The translations under genes and the position numbers were made by a program. This document shows, piece by piece, positions 60,340 to 64,000 of a stretch of 64,000 nucleotides of DNA. The notes under the pieces were generated by a model, which saw only the letters and a list, made by a program, of their open reading frames with translations, did not search any database and was not told the origin of the DNA. Every line of letters starts with the position of its first letter. Position 1 is the stretch's first letter. This DNA is from Serpula lacrymans var. lacrymans S7.9. Its lineage: Eukaryota; Basidiomycota; Agaricomycetes; Boletales; Serpulaceae. The stretch is from positions 1,671,968-1,735,967 of the forward strand of contig NW_006763293.1 in assembly GCF_000218685.1 (NCBI RefSeq), in the 5' to 3' direction.

Positions 60340-63300
60340 TCACAACGAGAGTTTGTCCCATTCTATTCTCGGGGGCACGCGTCCGCCAGACTCCAAGCTC
60401 AGACGAGTCAAAGGGATAAGGGAAGGCCTAGACGACCAGTAAATATCTCGAACAAACGTGGTGGAAACAAAGGAAGGCCAACCTTCCGTGTGCACATTGA
60501 AAAGGAAAGGCCGTTCCAGAAAGCTGGTACACCAAACGCTCACACTGATCTAAAGATAACGTGTCATTGAACATTATTGCACCTACAGTTATAATGAAGT
60601 TCGATGAGCGAAAAAAAGAAATCCCTCTGTTCAAAGATCACAGACCTCGGCAAGCTTTAGAGTTGATCAAGTCCAGCAACTCTCGAGGACACCAACGAAG
60701 CGCCTTCAACCATAGAAAACCATCGTCCTCTTCCTCTGGTGCTTGCGAGGGTTGCGAAACACTCAACGTGAAATCCGGTCCATCGATCTGGAGTTTCGCT
60801 AGGAATCCCTTGATCAACTCTCGAAGCTCATTGCCCATCAGAAGCTAAATAGTATTTCAGCTAGTCATATCGTGTTGAGCGGAAATTTTAAGAATGCACG
60901 AACCTTTTCGCCAACTACATCAGGTATAGCACTTACAAAGACCTGAATATATCCTTCGTTACTTTCACCATGTAATTGATCCTCATCAATATCAATTTGC
61001 AGGACATGTTGCAGATCTGCGAAGTGGATACCCCAACTCCTGAAGGCCTTCCGGAATCGTTCTTCTCTTGCTAGACACAATGCTTCATGACGCGTAAGGA
61101 GTACGGGTACCAAGGGGGACAGTTTCCTGGTTTCAACGCCATCGCTCGTCTCTCTGTATCGCAAAAAGCCTAAACAGAGGTCCTTTAGAAATCGTTCAAC
61201 ACGTATACGCTCGTCTGCTGCATGCTGATCAATTAGCACCAGAGCTTTTCCTTTGGCCTCGTCACTGCGGTTGACGCAATCATTCTCGCCGGCGTCTAGA
61301 ATATCGGAATCCAAGCTGTTGTCGATCAAACATGCAATGAACTTTCTGTCGACTTGGTTCACAACACGAGCGTTTGCTAGATCTTTCTTCCGGAAACGTC
61401 TCAAAGGAGTACTAGGTTCCACGTTGTGCTCAGGTTGGAAATAACGAGAAGCCCTTTGAAATTCCGTGCCTTGCCCGTGACAGGAGTGATGTTGGGTTTG
61501 TGTGATCTCGTAATCGAATATCCCCCCTGTATTTGAAGGGAGTGATATCGATGGAATCTTCGGTTCAGTGATGGCGTAAGTATCATTTGCCTGAATATAG
61601 ATAGATAGTTGTGTCAGATGCCTTACAAAAAGGAGACAGCTTACGTTAAGGGCATTCCGAAGCCACTCTGGCATTGACTCTTGCGTGTTATTGTTATCAC
61701 AGAACGTATCAGGGTCTTTACCTCTTTTCATTGACCGAGAACTGATCAGTGTACGTCTCCCGTTTGCGATATCGTCAATATCATTTTCGTCGACGATAGG
61801 GCCAGGTGCATTGTGAGGGAATGAATTGCCCGTGCGCGTGTCAACAATAAAGATTTCACCTGTCACAGGGTCCTGCCAATTGATTTTACCAGAAGTTTCC
61901 AAATCATTGCCCTGGCATACGCATCAGTGAAATACATGAAATCAGGAGATATCAACGCACTTGGCGTATGTATAATGGCGCAGGCGCTTGACGGTCAACG
62001 GCCCGCTGTATGAGAGCGAGGTTGGTTCGGACGCTGTTGTTATCTCCAGAAGGCTCTGAAGTAATCTTTCGACGCTTCCTAGAAGAAGAGTCCTCATTCA
62101 CATCCTGCTCCTGACGCTGTGTTACAAAGCCGTGACGAGAAAGGAATGACTGGATGATAGTAGATAGGAATGATAGGACGATGTTTTTATTCTGAAGAAT
62201 ATGGTAGATATATTAGGTCAGTTCATGCGTGTGGCATAATGTTTCTTCGTTGAACGCACTTCGAGCTGCACAGAGGACTTTGCAGGCTCAAGGCAATTGT
62301 CGATATACCGCGGGGGTATGGTCATGTTAAGAACATAGATCGGCTTCCTTTCAGCTTTCCTCGGAGAACGTCGGGCACCTACAATGATTATGTCAAAATC
62401 CAACCCCTTTTTATAGCCATGTCGAGACTCTTAACTGGATCGTAAATTAGTTTCTCCGCCTTCATCGTAGGCCTAGTATATTATCACATCAAGAAACATA
62501 GAGCATACCGTAGAAAGGCAACGTACATGCTTCATGAAAGAGCTGCTATTAAATTTGGTGTCAATTAAACGATGCAAATCGCAGTATGATAACGGGTGTC
62601 GATTAATATCTGGAAAATACTTAGTGAAAACAGGGCTCAAAGCAGCTAAGCAAGTAACAAAAGTACATAAAAATTGGTATGACTGGCAGAAATCAGCAAC
62701 TGATGGTGCACTGTATAGCAAGACTTTACCTTGGAATGAGCACCCACTAGGCTGATAAAACCTTCGAGCTTCAGTTCTTCCATTTCGTTGTTGATTTCTT
62801 CCACATGCTAGAGTACGAAACGTAGGCAATACTCACAACGATAGCAGGAGCTCCTTATCACTCACCTCTGTAAGAGCGCGGCCATATAAGTGGCGAAAAG
62901 CAGTCAAGGTGGAACTGGTCTGAAGACGACAACCATCGTTATCTAATAAGATTTTCATTTGTATTCTGCACATTGCTCACTTTCGGTATTCTCAGCAGTT
63001 GTCCTTTGGCAGGGTGATTTTCCTTTGCCTTACTCGTATCTTCTAGAGAGAAGGAAACATGCGGGAATACAAAAGCATATGTTTCCACTTCCTGACGTAT
63101 GGTCTCTATAGTCCTATGTGGAGAGGGATGAGAGAGCCGGCGAATAGGAAGCTATTGAGGTATGCCACCAATCATCAACACCAACGGTGCATGTAAAAGG
63201 CCGTATATATGCGTACGTTGAAAAAGGCATCACGAATGCAGACAACTGTACCATGCGACTCTCTCCTCCAGCGAATAGATGGTCCAGTGTACAACGATTT

Positions 63301-63874
63301 TCCTCCCTGCAAGCGACATATAAGAGTGTGACCCTAAAGCATGCGTGTATTATGTCCACCTTGAGTATTACAGACCAGCTTTCGCGAGACCCGGAGGTCC
63401 TCGAGGATATCTCCAAGCAGGACAAATCGGCGGCGGATGCAAGTGCTAAGCTCGCATTAATCACATCTTTCATGTTCGCTCAACTGTGGCATCATACCTT
63501 CCCCACGAAAGCCAAACGTAGAAACACTCTCCAACGACGTCATATTATATGCCTTGGATGTACCTGTGAAAAATTCATCAAACGATACTAGGGGATTATC
63601 ATAATGTATACTAACCATATCGCCCCTCCGAACCTGCCCCAAGCATTGTAAGGTCGTCCTTGCTGATTCCAGCGCCGTCATCTTTGACCCAACAGTTCCA
63701 TTCCTGGCAGTCTACACCAATCTCAACATGGCGAGCTCCCGCGTCCAGAGAGTTCTGTAGCAGTTCCGAGACTATCTGGGGCAGAGAAGTCAGAATCTGG
63801 GTGGAGCGTAGCTTGGCTCTCGTTTCGGTTGACAATCTGTGCAAAGATTTTTCTTCCGTGGATGATGTATTCAT
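60340..63874 (-). CDS. MLH3: DNA mismatch repair protein MLH3
   Basis: MutL homologue that partners MLH1 in mismatch repair and meiotic crossover resolution. From ATG 63874 (MNTSSTEEKSLHRLSTETRA) the GHKL ATPase domain shows IVSELLQNSLDAGARHV, DDGAGISKDDL, the intron-split GSEGRYG/TSKAYN segment and STFGFRGE. Middle exons include INRHPLSYCDLHRLIDTKF. The C-terminal nuclease/dimerisation domain has LVLIDQHAADERIRVERFL (endonuclease motif DQHA-x2-E-x4-E), the ACR-GAIMFND segment after an intron, and FQCAHGRPSLIPL across the last intron (C-x-HGRP metal site). Stop is TGA 60340-60342. More than ten introns. All metal-binding motifs are present, so nuclease activity is expected. Confidence 0.9.
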
Positions 63875-64000
63875 TCAAGACTCCCAGCTCGCATGCCAAA
63901 TACAAGAAGTGATAGATTCGTGTCAATTGCTAGTGTTGTTTAGTTGAAGACAAATTTGACGCGGAGTCGGAATAAAGGGTCAGGATGACCGCGGAGCAGC

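Overview
The window is nuclear DNA of a filamentous basidiomycete, most likely an Agaricomycete. Genes are split by many short introns (about 50-70 nt, GT...AG, with CTAAC/TACTAAT-like branch sites), are packed tightly on both strands, and include typical agaricomycete families (I66-type beta-trefoil inhibitor, intracellular GH3 beta-glucosidase with PA14 insert, RRN3, VAC14, RNF220-like RING protein). Because genes are spliced, the coordinates given are first coding base to stop codon. Where I reconstructed exons, the joined reading frames close exactly.

Layout. 0.8-14 kb: kinase-like gene, lipin/PAH1 phosphatidate phosphatase, complex I B22 subunit (NDUFB9), divergent RRN3 (Pol I initiation), an unassigned PINIT-like protein, and a small I66-type protease inhibitor. 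14-26.2 kb: a transposon island. It holds an apparently intact PIF/Harbinger transposase, a coiled-coil partner gene whose 5' end is cut off, and directly at the cut a full-length minus-strand Ty3/Gypsy chromovirus (17964-26216). The two 629-bp LTRs look identical. 27-46.5 kb: nucleoside hydrolase, a long diaphanous-type formin (interrupted by a 100-N gap and a suspicious adjoining segment), MCM6, a tyrosine phosphatase, VAC14 and an RBR ubiquitin ligase. 46.6-64 kb: GH3 beta-glucosidase, RNF220-like RING protein, TOM7, eIF3f, UreF, AFG1-type mitochondrial ATPase, a tandem ABM-fold protein, an RTC3/SBDS-like protein and MLH3.

Most unusual signal. The retroelement's sense strand contains no ATG in any frame from about its predicted transcription start (25717) to the gag ATG (23559). 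This is about 2.16 kb, while the opposite strand of the same stretch has roughly 35. The leader nevertheless contains long stop-free frames (about 218 and 395 codons) that resemble protein and contain no methionine. The primer-binding site just inside the 5' LTR is an 11-nt perfect complement of the predicted mRNA 5' end, as in self-priming Tf1/sushi elements. Together this suggests an element whose mRNA is scanned through a long AUG-free leader, possibly encoding an extra protein from a non-AUG start.

Other points are splicing extremes (a 4-nt internal exon in the RTC3-like gene, an ATG+1-nt first exon in VAC14, a GC-AG intron through a phosphatase active site, a 17-nt exon in AFG1) and a complete TOM7 gene that no single ORF reveals. 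There is no operon-like logic: neighbours are housekeeping genes arranged as divergent or convergent pairs with 90-350 bp between them.
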